Shown piece by piece: positions 53,474 to 61,156 of a stretch of DNA of 64,000 nucleotides. The notes below the pieces were generated by a model. The model saw only the letters and a list, made by a program, of their open reading frames with translations. It did no database searches and was not told where the DNA came from. The translations under genes were made by a program, and so were the position numbers. Source of the DNA: Cytophagales bacterium (GTDB taxonomy: Bacteria; Bacteroidota; Bacteroidia; Cytophagales; Thermoflexibacteraceae); NCBI GenBank assembly GCA_013299115.1, contig JAAFKA010000009.1, positions 1 through 64,000 of the forward strand. The letters run 5' to 3'. Numbering within the stretch: the stretch's first letter is position 1; each line of letters starts with the position of its first letter.

Positions 53474-53662
53474 ATGAATCTTGTCCGTTCAACTTCCGAT
53501 AAATATTTGTTTGGTGTCTGTGGTGGCGTAGCCGAACAATTTGGCATCAGTTCTACCCTCATCAGGGCTGGCTTGGTGGCTGTTACCTTGTTCACATTCA
53601 GTATTCCCATTGCGGTTTACATTGCATTGGGTTTAGTACTGCCCAAAGACGACAAGTATTAA
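53474..53662 (+). CDS. PspC domain protein
   Basis: The 62-residue protein is little more than a PspC domain: LVRSTSDKYLFGVCGGVAEQFGISSTLIRAGLVAVTLFTFSIPIAVYIALGLVLPKDD. It has the basic start, the GVCGG turn and one hairpin of hydrophobic segments. PspC-type proteins sense inner-membrane stress with PspA in Proteobacteria; the pspA of this window is 22 kb away. The ATG at 53474 is the only start. Two terminator hairpins follow. Confidence 0.88.
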   Translation: MNLVRSTSDKYLFGVCGGVAEQFGISSTLIRAGLVAVTLFTFSIPIAVYIALGLVLPKDDKY

Positions 53663-53669
53663 AAATATC

Positions 53670-53704
53670 TATTCCCGCAAGGGTTTAAGACCCCTGCGGG
53701 AATA
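53670..53704 (+). terminator. GC-rich hairpin after the PspC gene
   Basis: TATTCCCGCAAGGGT (53670-53684) pairs with ACCCCTGCGGGAATA (53690-53704) with one mismatch around a TTAAG-type loop. Confidence 0.6.
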
Positions 53705-53717
53705 ATAGTTCGAAAAG

Positions 53718-53750
53718 ACTAACATTTCTTAGCGAAATGTTAGTTTTTTT
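53718..53750 (+). terminator. Classical intrinsic terminator
   Basis: ACTAACATTTC (53718-53728) and GAAATGTTAGT (53734-53744) form an 11-bp stem followed by T7. The stem sequence nearly matches the palindrome at 58498-58536. It overlaps a possible but unlikely start codon at 53737 of the next frame. Confidence 0.75.
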
Positions 53751-53793
53751 ATTGCATTTATTTTTTTATGTTTGCTACCCAAATCAGTTGTTT

Positions 53794-54216
53794 ATGCAAG
53801 AACATATTTCTGAAGATAGCACAAAAGATACTACCAAACGTCAATTCTACATAGCCGTAGGAGCAACTTTGGTCTTTCTGCTTTGTACGTTGTATCAAGT
53901 CATTGTTTGGAAACAATTTACCAGTGAGTATGAAAAAACTTTTGGCATTATTGTAAAAAATAAAATGGACAAGGAGAAAAAATATTACCCTGTCATTAGA
54001 TTTAAAACTCTTGATAATCAACGAATTAGCTTTACTGCACCCGAACCTGCTAAAACCAAATACAATGAAGGCGACACTGTTTATGTCTATTATGATTTGC
54101 TCAATGCAGATGACGCAAAATTAGCAGGTGGCGAATACAGGGGCATTGCTATTTTTTCTGTGCTTGTCTTGTTAATGGCAACATGGGCAATTTATTTGTA
54201 TAAAAAAACTCAATAG
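53794..54216 (+). CDS. DUF3592 membrane protein
   Basis: The 140-residue protein has two membrane segments (about 17-38, YIAVGATLVFLLCTLYQVIVW, and 112-134) flanking an extracytoplasmic beta domain: KTFGIIVKNKM, YYPVIRFKTLDNQRISFTAPEP and YNEGDTVYVYYDLLNADDAKL. This is the DUF3592 layout, widespread and of unknown function. I chose ATG 53794 (MQEHISED); a start at 53737 would lie in the terminator stem. The preceding terminator suggests its own promoter, which must then lie in the 40 bases before the start, and I could not identify it. Confidence 0.78.
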   Translation: MQEHISEDSTKDTTKRQFYIAVGATLVFLLCTLYQVIVWKQFTSEYEKTFGIIVKNKMDKEKKYYPVIRFKTLDNQRISFTAPEPAKTKYNEGDTVYVYYDLLNADDAKLAGGEYRGIAIFSVLVLLMATWAIYLYKKTQ

Positions 54217-54334
54217 TCTTTGGGAATTTGCAAATTAATGTTTTTTAAAACCAAAACATCTGTATATTTTTTGCCAACGGCTGCGAAGTTTATCATAGGA
54301 ATAGAAAATCAAATAGTTTTAATGGCAGAAACAT

Positions 54335-56992
54335 CTAAATCCGTATGCCCACCACCGTAATATCGTCTGTCTGCTGCTGTTTGCCCTCTGCTATCCACTG
54401 CGAAATTGTATTGTTGAGTATTTTTTGTTGAGAACTTAAATCCATGGTTTGAACCGAAATTAGCAATTCTCGCAACTTTTTCACCATAAATTTGCGTGCC
54501 TCTTTGCCTCCAAATTGGTCTTGATAACCATCAGAAAGTAGATACAACGTAGTTTGATTGACTATATAGGGAATGGTTTGTTTGCTAAAAACATCATTGT
54601 CCGCCATAGATTTGCCACCAATAGGCATTTTATCTGCCTTTAACTCCCAAAAATCAAGAGGGTGCAAGGCTGCAAATTCCTCTGCCCTATTTGTTTGGTG
54701 TTTCACCGTATTTTTAGTTTCCAATAATCCAAGTTCTCCGTTGGCAAACACAAACATAGAGTTCATTGCCCCTGCATACTCAAAAACCTTTGCAGTTTTG
54801 TCTATCACAACCATGGCTATGTCCATACCATCTCGGTTGTTGGTAATATTTTGTTTCAGGGCATTGCAAATTCCCAAAGACAACTGGGTCAGCACAACAT
54901 CAGGGCTTATTTGTTTGTCTATGTTAATAATTTGGTTCAACACCTCGTTGCCAATCATAGACATCAAGGCACCTGGAATACCATGCCCTGTGCAGTCGGC
55001 AACTGCCATAATCAAGAGGGGATTTGCGTTTGTGTTAAAATTTGCGGGGATTTCCTGAAACCAATAAAAGTCGCCAGACACAATATCACGAGGGCGAAAG
55101 AGAATAAAGAAATTATCTTGCCCCAGCCCTTTGGCTATTTCCTCCTCCAAAGGCAACATAGCCTCCTGAATACGTTTGGCATAGGCAATAGACGCAAAAA
55201 TATCTTTGTTTTTTCGGGCAAGTTCTTCGTTTTGGGTTGCCACAATTTGCAGGGTACTTTGCATTTCCTCGTTGATTTGCTTCATTTCCCCATTTTTTTC
55301 GGCAATTTCGGTCTTTTGCAGCTCAATCTGAAAGTTTTTATCCGACAGCACCTTGTTTGCCCTTTGCGTGTTTTGCTTACTTCTATAAAATAAAATTGCC
55401 AACAACAACAGCAAAACCACCCCAACAGCCAAACCCAAGCCCACAAACTGTTGGATTTTGCTTGCCTCCTCTTGCAATAGCTGTTCTTTTTTCAGCAAAC
55501 TGATATTGGTCTGTTGAATTTCCTTGTCTTTATTCAACAACCTAATTTGCTGTTCTTTTTCAATAGCCTGTGCTGCTTGGGTCTGTTTTTCTTGTTCCAA
55601 TAACTTCAATTCTTGCGTTTTCAGGGCTTGCGTTTGGGTGAGCAACAAAATTTGTTGTTGTTTGCGGTCATTTTCTGCACTTTCTAAATCCTTGCTTTTT
55701 TGCAACAACACAATTTCTTTCTCTTTTTTCTCCATTGCATAGTCAAACTCCAATGCCTGCAATTTTTTGCTAACCGCATCACTCGAAATACTATCTTTGT
55801 AAATAACATGAATTTCACGATACTTGTAAGCCTGTTCATAATTTTTTAGTTCCAAGTAAGCAAGAGCTAACATTTCAGTACTATTTTTTATTGTAGTTTT
55901 TAATCCTATTTTTTGTGCCAACTCTAATGATTTTGTCAAATATTCAATCCCTTTTAATGGTTGTTTATATTTTACATAGTATTTGCCTAAATTAACTAAA
56001 GTAACTGCTTGCCCCTCTCTATCATTTATTTCTGTTTTTATTTTATAGGCTTCATTAAAGTATTCCAATGCTTTTATTGAGTCTCCTAAGTTATAGTAGG
56101 CATTTCCTAAATTCATCACAAGGCTTGACGCATTTTTTTTATCTCCAATTTTTAGGGCAAACTCTTGTGCCATTTTATAATTTTCAATGGCTTTGGGATA
56201 ATCTCCTAAATTAGAATAGACTACACCAAGTCCCATAAAAGCTCCTAATTTACCAAAAAAATTATTTTCATTTTGCATAGCTAAGGATTTTTGCTGCATT
56301 TCTAACTGTTTCTGATAATCCTCCGTTGCCTGATAAATGTATGCCATGCTCGAGTATGTTGATGCCTGTGCTTGTGTGTCGCCTAATTCCTCCCTAATTT
56401 TTAGGGCTTTTTGGTAAGCAATCAACGCATCTGCCGAGTTTCGTTGGGTTCTGTGCAGCAAACCCATTTGGTGATAAATATCTCCCTCCAATTTTTTGCT
56501 TTTACTTTCTTGTGCCAAAATTAAGGCTTCTTTTAAATATTTAATACTTACTTGATATTCACTTTTATCAAAAAAAATCAACCCAAGGTCATATAAACTG
56601 CTTGCAAAATCTTTTTTATTTCCTAATTTTCTTCGCAATTCTAATGCCTGCAAAGCATATTTTATGGCAGGTTCAAAATTTCGTTGTTTCCGATAGGTGT
56701 CCAACATATTTTTACAACAATTAGCCAGACCCGCAGTATATTGTATTTCCTCTGCCAATTCGTAGCCTTTTTTTGATACAAAAATTGCAGAATCATAACG
56801 CTGAGCTTTGTAGTGGAATATCCAAATTTTATTCAGAATATTTACTTTTTGGCTGTCTATTTTGGAGCTATTAAATTTTTGGTGCAAACTGTCTAAACTA
56901 CTTGTCTTTTGGGCAAGGGCAGGCAAAGCTACACAAGCAATGGATAGTAACCACAAGAAAGTACCCAAAAACCTGATGCAATAGCTTTTCAT
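54335..56992 (-). CDS. TPR repeat protein with membrane anchor and SpoIIE phosphatase domain
   Basis: The 885-residue protein has a signal peptide (residues 1-28, LPALAQ), at least seven TPR repeats (about 60-420; for example ALIAYQKALKIREELGDTQA and AIENYKMAQEFALKIGDKKN), a Gln/Glu-rich coiled coil, a membrane helix (about 515-536), a second coiled coil and a C-terminal SpoIIE-type PP2C phosphatase (about 600-885) with SGDFYW, DCTGHGIPGALMSMIG, RDGMDIAMV and LSDGYQDQF. The TPR part faces the periplasm and the phosphatase the cytoplasm, so it can carry an outside signal inward to dephosphorylate a protein, as in partner-switching systems. I used ATG 56992, where the signal peptide begins. Confidence 0.92.
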   Translation of the reverse strand: MKSYCIRFLGTFLWLLSIACVALPALAQKTSSLDSLHQKFNSSKIDSQKVNILNKIWIFHYKAQRYDSAIFVSKKGYELAEEIQYTAGLANCCKNMLDTYRKQRNFEPAIKYALQALELRRKLGNKKDFASSLYDLGLIFFDKSEYQVSIKYLKEALILAQESKSKKLEGDIYHQMGLLHRTQRNSADALIAYQKALKIREELGDTQAQASTYSSMAYIYQATEDYQKQLEMQQKSLAMQNENNFFGKLGAFMGLGVVYSNLGDYPKAIENYKMAQEFALKIGDKKNASSLVMNLGNAYYNLGDSIKALEYFNEAYKIKTEINDREGQAVTLVNLGKYYVKYKQPLKGIEYLTKSLELAQKIGLKTTIKNSTEMLALAYLELKNYEQAYKYREIHVIYKDSISSDAVSKKLQALEFDYAMEKKEKEIVLLQKSKDLESAENDRKQQQILLLTQTQALKTQELKLLEQEKQTQAAQAIEKEQQIRLLNKDKEIQQTNISLLKKEQLLQEEASKIQQFVGLGLAVGVVLLLLLAILFYRSKQNTQRANKVLSDKNFQIELQKTEIAEKNGEMKQINEEMQSTLQIVATQNEELARKNKDIFASIAYAKRIQEAMLPLEEEIAKGLGQDNFFILFRPRDIVSGDFYWFQEIPANFNTNANPLLIMAVADCTGHGIPGALMSMIGNEVLNQIINIDKQISPDVVLTQLSLGICNALKQNITNNRDGMDIAMVVIDKTAKVFEYAGAMNSMFVFANGELGLLETKNTVKHQTNRAEEFAALHPLDFWELKADKMPIGGKSMADNDVFSKQTIPYIVNQTTLYLLSDGYQDQFGGKEARKFMVKKLRELLISVQTMDLSSQQKILNNTISQWIAEGKQQQTDDITVVGIRI

Positions 56993-57100
56993 TTGCCTAT
57001 AAAATTTGTTGTAAAGATTAAAGTGGTTGTTTGGTAGTTTTTGCTTCATTGGAACAATGTAGGCATTTAATTTGTCAAATTTAGCAACTACCGAAAAATT

Positions 57101-57141
57101 AACTCCGCAAGAGGTAAAAAAACCTTGCGGAGTTGTTTTTC
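57101..57141 (-). terminator. Hairpin between hpf and the TPR-SpoIIE gene
   Basis: AACTCCGCAAGAGGT (57101-57115) pairs with ACCTTGCGGAGTT (57122-57134) with a small bulge; T or A runs flank both sides. It probably ends the xerC-hpf transcript. Confidence 0.6.
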
Positions 57142-57192
57142 TATTGGTCTTAGTAGGCGAAGTGCTAAGACAAATAGAGAATCTAAGGAGTT

Positions 57193-57498
57193 TTACATTT
57201 TTTCTTGCAATCTTTCCTTGTATTTTTTGATTTGTTGTTTGAGTGATTCGGCTACTTCGTCTGTGGCTGCCTCAAAAGTTTCGTTTTGTTCTTTGGCAAA
57301 CAAAGTGGTGCCAGGCAGATTGATTTTTACCTCTACAATTTTGTTGTCTTTGCTGTGTTCTCCCTTATCCAATCGAAGATAGACCTCCCCGTCTAAAATA
57401 CGGTCGAAAAAAGTGTCTAATTTGTCTAATTTTTTTTGGATAAATTCGAGTAATCTGTTGTCCGCATCGAAATGAATGGACTGAATCTGAAGTTTCAT
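57193..57498 (-). CDS. hpf: Ribosome hibernation promoting factor, short form
   Basis: The 101-residue protein has the HPF/YfiA fold. It starts MKLQIQSIHFDADNRLLEFIQKKLDKLDTFFDRI, continues with the beta strands VYLRLDKGEHSKDNKIVEVKINLPGTTLFAKE, and ends with a helix DEVAESLKQQIKKYKERLQEK. It binds the small subunit and silences or dimerises ribosomes in stationary phase. The short length lacks the C-terminal dimerisation domain of long HPF. It is 33 bases after xerC on the same strand, an order seen in other Bacteroidota, so the two probably share a transcript. Confidence 0.92.
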   Translation of the reverse strand: MKLQIQSIHFDADNRLLEFIQKKLDKLDTFFDRILDGEVYLRLDKGEHSKDNKIVEVKINLPGTTLFAKEQNETFEAATDEVAESLKQQIKKYKERLQEKM

Positions 57499-57531
57499 TG
57501 AGTAATTGGTTTTAGTGAAAAATAAGTTAAA

Positions 57532-58452
57532 CTATGCTTTGGGGTGGGCTTTGTCATAAACAGCTTTTAGTCTTTCCATCGTATTGTGTAGATAGACCTG
57601 TGTAGAGGCTAAGGTCGTATGTCCCAGCAACTCTTTCACTGCATTCATGTCTGCCCCTTTTTCTAAGAGGTGCGTAGCAAAGGTGTGTCGCAACACATGA
57701 GGACTTTTTCGTTCTATGGTTGTGATTTGGTTTAAAATATTGTTTACTATTCTGTAAACCAACATTTTATACCCTTGTTCTCCTTTGTCTGTTTGCACCA
57801 AATATTCCCCACTATTAAGTTGCACATATTTTTTGAGAAAGTCAAGCAAAACCTGATTTAATGGTATAATTCTTTCTTTATCTCTTTTTCCACAAACTTT
57901 AATCGTGGCATCATAAAAATTAATATCACGTTTTCTAAGTTCCAATAACTCCGAAATCCTGATTCCTGTGCCGTAGAGCATCTCAAAAACAAAAAGGCTG
58001 CGTTGCCCATCGTAGTCGTCTGAAAATGGAATTTCGTTAAACAGTTTTCGCATTTCTTTCTCACGCACAAAAAGGGGCAAAGGTTGGGCTGTTTTCAATC
58101 TTTTCAGTCTTTTGGTCGGATTGTCTGCTACCAAACTCCTACTTTCTAAAAATTTGAAATAGGCTTTCAGGGCTGCAATTTTGCGGTTGATAGAACGAGG
58201 GTGCAGGTCTTCGTCGCCCATGAGGGTAACAATCCACGCCTTGATAACGTGAGTTGGTGTTTCGTGGATTGGTATTTCTTGCAATTCCTCTTTTGTTCTT
58301 TCTGCTTTTGGCGGTTCTCCGTTGGGGTTTTGGTAGTTTGTATAGACCGCAAAAAAATCTGCAAACTGTTCTAAATCAGTCATATACGCCAAAATGGTGT
58401 GCTTGCTACTTCGTATTTCAGATTTCAGATATTTTTCGTAGACAGGCAGCAT
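57532..58452 (-). CDS. xerC: Tyrosine recombinase XerC/XerD type
   Basis: The 306-residue protein has an N-terminal SAM-like DNA-binding domain and a C-terminal catalytic domain with the full tyrosine recombinase set: Arg in YGTGIRISELLELR, Lys in GKRDKERIIPL, HVLRHTFATHLLEKGAD, the GHTTLASTQVYLH block with the nucleophilic Tyr in VYLHNT. It resolves chromosome dimers at dif and length fits XerC/XerD rather than a phage integrase. The assignment to XerC rather than XerD rests on the hpf neighbourhood and is less sure. An extra charged segment (about 45-65) in the N-terminal domain is slightly unusual. Confidence 0.9.
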   Translation of the reverse strand: MLPVYEKYLKSEIRSSKHTILAYMTDLEQFADFFAVYTNYQNPNGEPPKAERTKEELQEIPIHETPTHVIKAWIVTLMGDEDLHPRSINRKIAALKAYFKFLESRSLVADNPTKRLKRLKTAQPLPLFVREKEMRKLFNEIPFSDDYDGQRSLFVFEMLYGTGIRISELLELRKRDINFYDATIKVCGKRDKERIIPLNQVLLDFLKKYVQLNSGEYLVQTDKGEQGYKMLVYRIVNNILNQITTIERKSPHVLRHTFATHLLEKGADMNAVKELLGHTTLASTQVYLHNTMERLKAVYDKAHPKA

Positions 58453-58497
58453 ACTAATTTTTAGTTGTTAATTCTTAGTTTTTAATGATGTAAGTTA

Positions 58498-58536
58498 CTA
58501 AGAACTAACATTTCTTTGAGAAATGTTAGTTCTTAG
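58498..58536 (-). terminator. Perfect 18-bp hairpin between DUF1684 and xerC genes
   Basis: CTAAGAACTAACATTTCT and AGAAATGTTAGTTCTTAG are exact complements with a TTG loop. It lies just beyond the DUF1684 stop codon (58550). Its core, ACTAACATTTC, is shared with the terminator at 53718-53744, so it may also be a dispersed repeat. Confidence 0.68.
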
Positions 58537-58549
58537 CAAAACTACAGCC

Positions 58550-59188
58550 TTAGTTCTTAAATTTTTTAAACACCCTTTCGCCTGCCAAAATTCTCACATT
58601 CAGCATATTTTCGTCTGGTGGCACAGGGCAACTATACATTTCGTTATAGGCACAGTAGGGATTGTAAGCCAAGTTGAAATCTATGAGCAAGGCATCATTT
58701 TGAGGTTTTTCTACGTCTATGTACCTGCCCGCCTCGTAAGTTTCTGTACCCGAAGTGAGGTCTTTAAAGCCCAAAAAGTAGTAATTTGGCGTGTCTGCCT
58801 CTGCCGATTTGAGTAGCAATAATTTTTGCAACTTGTCTTCTATCATAAATTCTACGTTTGCATATTTATAGAAACGGCGAATTTCGTTGCTTGTCGTGAG
58901 GTATTTATAAACAGTGTCATTGTTTATTTTGGTCAATTTGCCTACGACTTTATACTTTTCGTCAGGAACAAAGTAATCTAAGTGCTTAAATTGGTGCTTT
59001 TGGTCTATATCCAGCGGCGAAAAGTCTGCATATTTGAAATCTTTGTCCTTCTTTTCGCGGTGTTGCCTTATTTTTCGCGGATAGTTTTCGTCTATGGCTG
59101 TATTGTTGAAAGTATAAAACAAAATAAACGCAAGGGCTACTGCAAACCCCGCCAACAAGAGTAATCTGATGGGTTTATTATTCTGCAT
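58550..59188 (-). CDS. DUF1684 family protein
   Basis: The 212-residue protein has an N-terminal membrane anchor (residues 8-27) and a beta-rich extracytoplasmic DUF1684 domain. Its most diagnostic part is GRYIDVEKPQNDALLIDFNLAYNPYCAYNEMYSCPVPPDENMLNVRILAGE, including the DFNxAYNPxCAY and CPxPPxEN signatures. The function of the family is unknown; some members sit with metal or FMN proteins. The ATG at 59188 fits the anchor. It lies upstream of xerC in the same direction but a strong hairpin separates them. Confidence 0.87.
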   Translation of the reverse strand: MQNNKPIRLLLLAGFAVALAFILFYTFNNTAIDENYPRKIRQHREKKDKDFKYADFSPLDIDQKHQFKHLDYFVPDEKYKVVGKLTKINNDTVYKYLTTSNEIRRFYKYANVEFMIEDKLQKLLLLKSAEADTPNYYFLGFKDLTSGTETYEAGRYIDVEKPQNDALLIDFNLAYNPYCAYNEMYSCPVPPDENMLNVRILAGERVFKKFKN

Positions 59189-59275
59189 AGTTGTTGAAAA
59201 AATTAATCAATTCGTTCAGTAAACGTAAAGTGAGGCAAAATAGTTTTGTAGGGTAATTCAAATAAGTTTGGTTGT

Positions 59276-59405
59276 CCGACAATTTTTGTGGAAACGTAGG
59301 TCTTCGATTTATCAAAGAACCTTTTGGGCAAAGCATTTGATAAATCATAAGCCTACTTTTATAAATCAAATGCCTACATTATTCTCATTCCACAAAAAAT
59401 GTCGG
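59276..59405. repeat. MITE-like element, copy 2
   Basis: CCGACAATTTTTGTGGAA (59276-59293) and TTCCACAAAAAATGTCGG (59388-59405) are near-perfect inverted ends; TTGTCCGAC and GTCGGACAA extend them. The interior matches the copy at 36509-36617 but has about 20 extra bases (a second TATAAATCAAATGCCTAC unit). No ORF. Confidence 0.78.
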
Positions 59406-59451
59406 ACAAATAAGTCCTGTGCAAAAGCATCATTAACAATTGTATAAACAG

Positions 59452-60225
59452 TTACACCACTTTTTCTTGTTTAGCAGGAGTTTCAGTCAAGTCTATGCCT
59501 TGTTTACGCATTTTGATAATGTGCAACCAACTCATTATTTTGATAATAGGATAAGCAGGGTCAAACTCCCACCATTTTTTAGCAAAATTAGGGCTGGAGG
59601 CGTGGCTATGGTGGTTGTTGTGCAGTCCTTCGCCAAGCATGAGGAGGTCTATGTTCATCATATTTTTTGAGGTGTCGCTGACTTTGTAGTTGGTGTAGCC
59701 AATTTTGTGGGCAAACCAATTAATCACAGCCCCGTGAATAGGCCCCATGATATAGTGCATAGGCAGGAGCAAATACATCCACCATTCGGTTGCGAAGTAG
59801 ATATAATACAAGGAGTAAAACACACCCCAAGCCATACGCACCCAGAGGTTGTCGCCAAATCTTTCCATAAATTTCCAATTAGGCAATTCTTTCAAGTATT
59901 TAGCATCAACTTTAAAGTTGTTGTTCAAAATATCGTTATAGATTTTGCGAGTTTTCCACATCATATCAAAAATATTTTTAGAAAACTTTGGCGAGTGAGG
60001 GTCTCCCTCTTTGTCGGCATAAATATGGTGCAAACGGTGCAAAGCCCCATAAACATAAGGGCTAAGAAAAGACGAGCCTTGCGAAATAAATGTAAGAAAA
60101 TAGAAATACTTTTCCCAAAATTTACTCATGCTAAACATACGGTGGGCTGCATAGCGGTGCAAGAAAAAGGTTTGGCAGAACAAAGACAAGTACCAATGTC
60201 CTACGAAGAAAGAAATAATAGCCAT
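59452..60225 (-). CDS. Acyl-CoA / fatty acid desaturase
   Basis: The 257-residue membrane protein has the three histidine boxes of the delta-9 desaturase family: HRYAAH (H23-H28), HRLHH (after YVYGAL) and GEGLHNNHHSHASS near the C terminus, which bind the di-iron centre. Four membrane helices surround them. It inserts a double bond in acyl chains to adjust membrane fluidity and needs an electron donor not seen here. Length is normal for bacterial members. The ATG at 60225 starts within the first helix; a slightly longer form upstream is not supported. It stands as a single gene. Confidence 0.9.
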   Translation of the reverse strand: MAIISFFVGHWYLSLFCQTFFLHRYAAHRMFSMSKFWEKYFYFLTFISQGSSFLSPYVYGALHRLHHIYADKEGDPHSPKFSKNIFDMMWKTRKIYNDILNNNFKVDAKYLKELPNWKFMERFGDNLWVRMAWGVFYSLYYIYFATEWWMYLLLPMHYIMGPIHGAVINWFAHKIGYTNYKVSDTSKNMMNIDLLMLGEGLHNNHHSHASSPNFAKKWWEFDPAYPIIKIMSWLHIIKMRKQGIDLTETPAKQEKVV

Positions 60226-60327
60226 TGTGTAATAAGTTTTGGCGGTTAATAAAAAAACACAATTCAGTCTGTGTTAGCTTTTGCTACAAAGGTGCAAAAT
60301 TTATTTTAAAAAAAGTATTAAAAAATG

Positions 60328-61092
60328 TTAAAACTCTTTGCTTACGCCCATGCCAAAAAGAGCAAAGTCATATTTTACAGGGTCTTTGGGGTCAAACTGT
60401 TTGAGATGGGTGGTTAGTTCTACGGCTGCCTCCCAATCTGTTTGGGGTCTTTGCAACAACCCTATTTTTCGGGCTACCCTTTCCACATGAACATCTAAGG
60501 GGCAGACGAGTTGCGAGGGGCTGATGTTTTGCCACAAACCGAAGTCCACCCCTTGCGAGTCTTTGCGGACTAACCAGCGGAGGTACATATTCAGCCGTTT
60601 GCAGGCAGACTTGGCTGCGGGCGTGGCTATGTGCTTGCGTGTACGTGCAGGAAAGTCGGGCAGGCTGCAAAATAATTGGTGAAAACCCACTAAGGCTTTG
60701 CCCACGTGCTGGTCTTGTGGCGTGATAAATTGGGCAAAAGCTGTTTCCAAACTTTGGTGTTGGGTGTAATATTGCTTAAAAAAATGCACAAAATATAATA
60801 AATCAGTCGCATTAAAAGTGCGGTGTTTGAAGTGCAGCAAAGTTTTGAGGTCATTTTCGGTGTGGTGCAGCATAAAATCGTGAGGAGTATTGCCAAACAA
60901 TTCGCACAATTCTTTACTCTTGTTGATAATGGTTTTGCGTTGCCCCCACGCCAAAATAGCTGCAAAAAATCCCATAATTTCTATGTCTTGCAACTTGCTG
61001 AAACGGTGAGGAATCTGCACAGGGTCGTCTGCTATAAAATCAGGCTGGTTGAATAATTTGTAATAATGGTCTAAGAGTTTGTGTGTTGTCAT
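60328..61092 (-). CDS. TIGR02757 family protein (DUF2400)
   Basis: The 254-residue protein starts with a helical segment, then DPVQIPHRFSKLQDIEIMGFFAAILAWGQRKTIINKSKELCELF, followed by FKHRTFNATDLLYFVHFFKQYY. After RLNMYLRWLVRKDSQGVDFGLW it ends with LVCPLDVHVERVARKIGLLQRPQTDWEAAVELTTHLKQFDPKDPVKYDFALFGMG. These blocks define TIGR02757, a family common in Bacteroidota, with a helix-hairpin-like C terminus that resembles DNA glycosylases. A role in DNA repair is suspected but not shown. No membrane segment. The ATG at 61092 fits the family. Confidence 0.88.
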   Translation of the reverse strand: MTTHKLLDHYYKLFNQPDFIADDPVQIPHRFSKLQDIEIMGFFAAILAWGQRKTIINKSKELCELFGNTPHDFMLHHTENDLKTLLHFKHRTFNATDLLYFVHFFKQYYTQHQSLETAFAQFITPQDQHVGKALVGFHQLFCSLPDFPARTRKHIATPAAKSACKRLNMYLRWLVRKDSQGVDFGLWQNISPSQLVCPLDVHVERVARKIGLLQRPQTDWEAAVELTTHLKQFDPKDPVKYDFALFGMGVSKEF

Positions 61093-61156
61093 GTTTTGGG
61101 ATTGTTTCCAAAAATATCAGAAAAACAATCACTTTTGCAAGTTATGTAAAAAAACT

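Noticed and set aside
53737-53793. Longer start for the DUF3592 gene
   Set aside because: The ATG at 53737 lies in the stem of an intrinsic terminator; MQEHISED at 53794 is more natural.
54335-56992. TPR membrane protein as a histidine kinase
   Set aside because: No H-box or ATPase motifs; the C terminus has SpoIIE phosphatase motifs.
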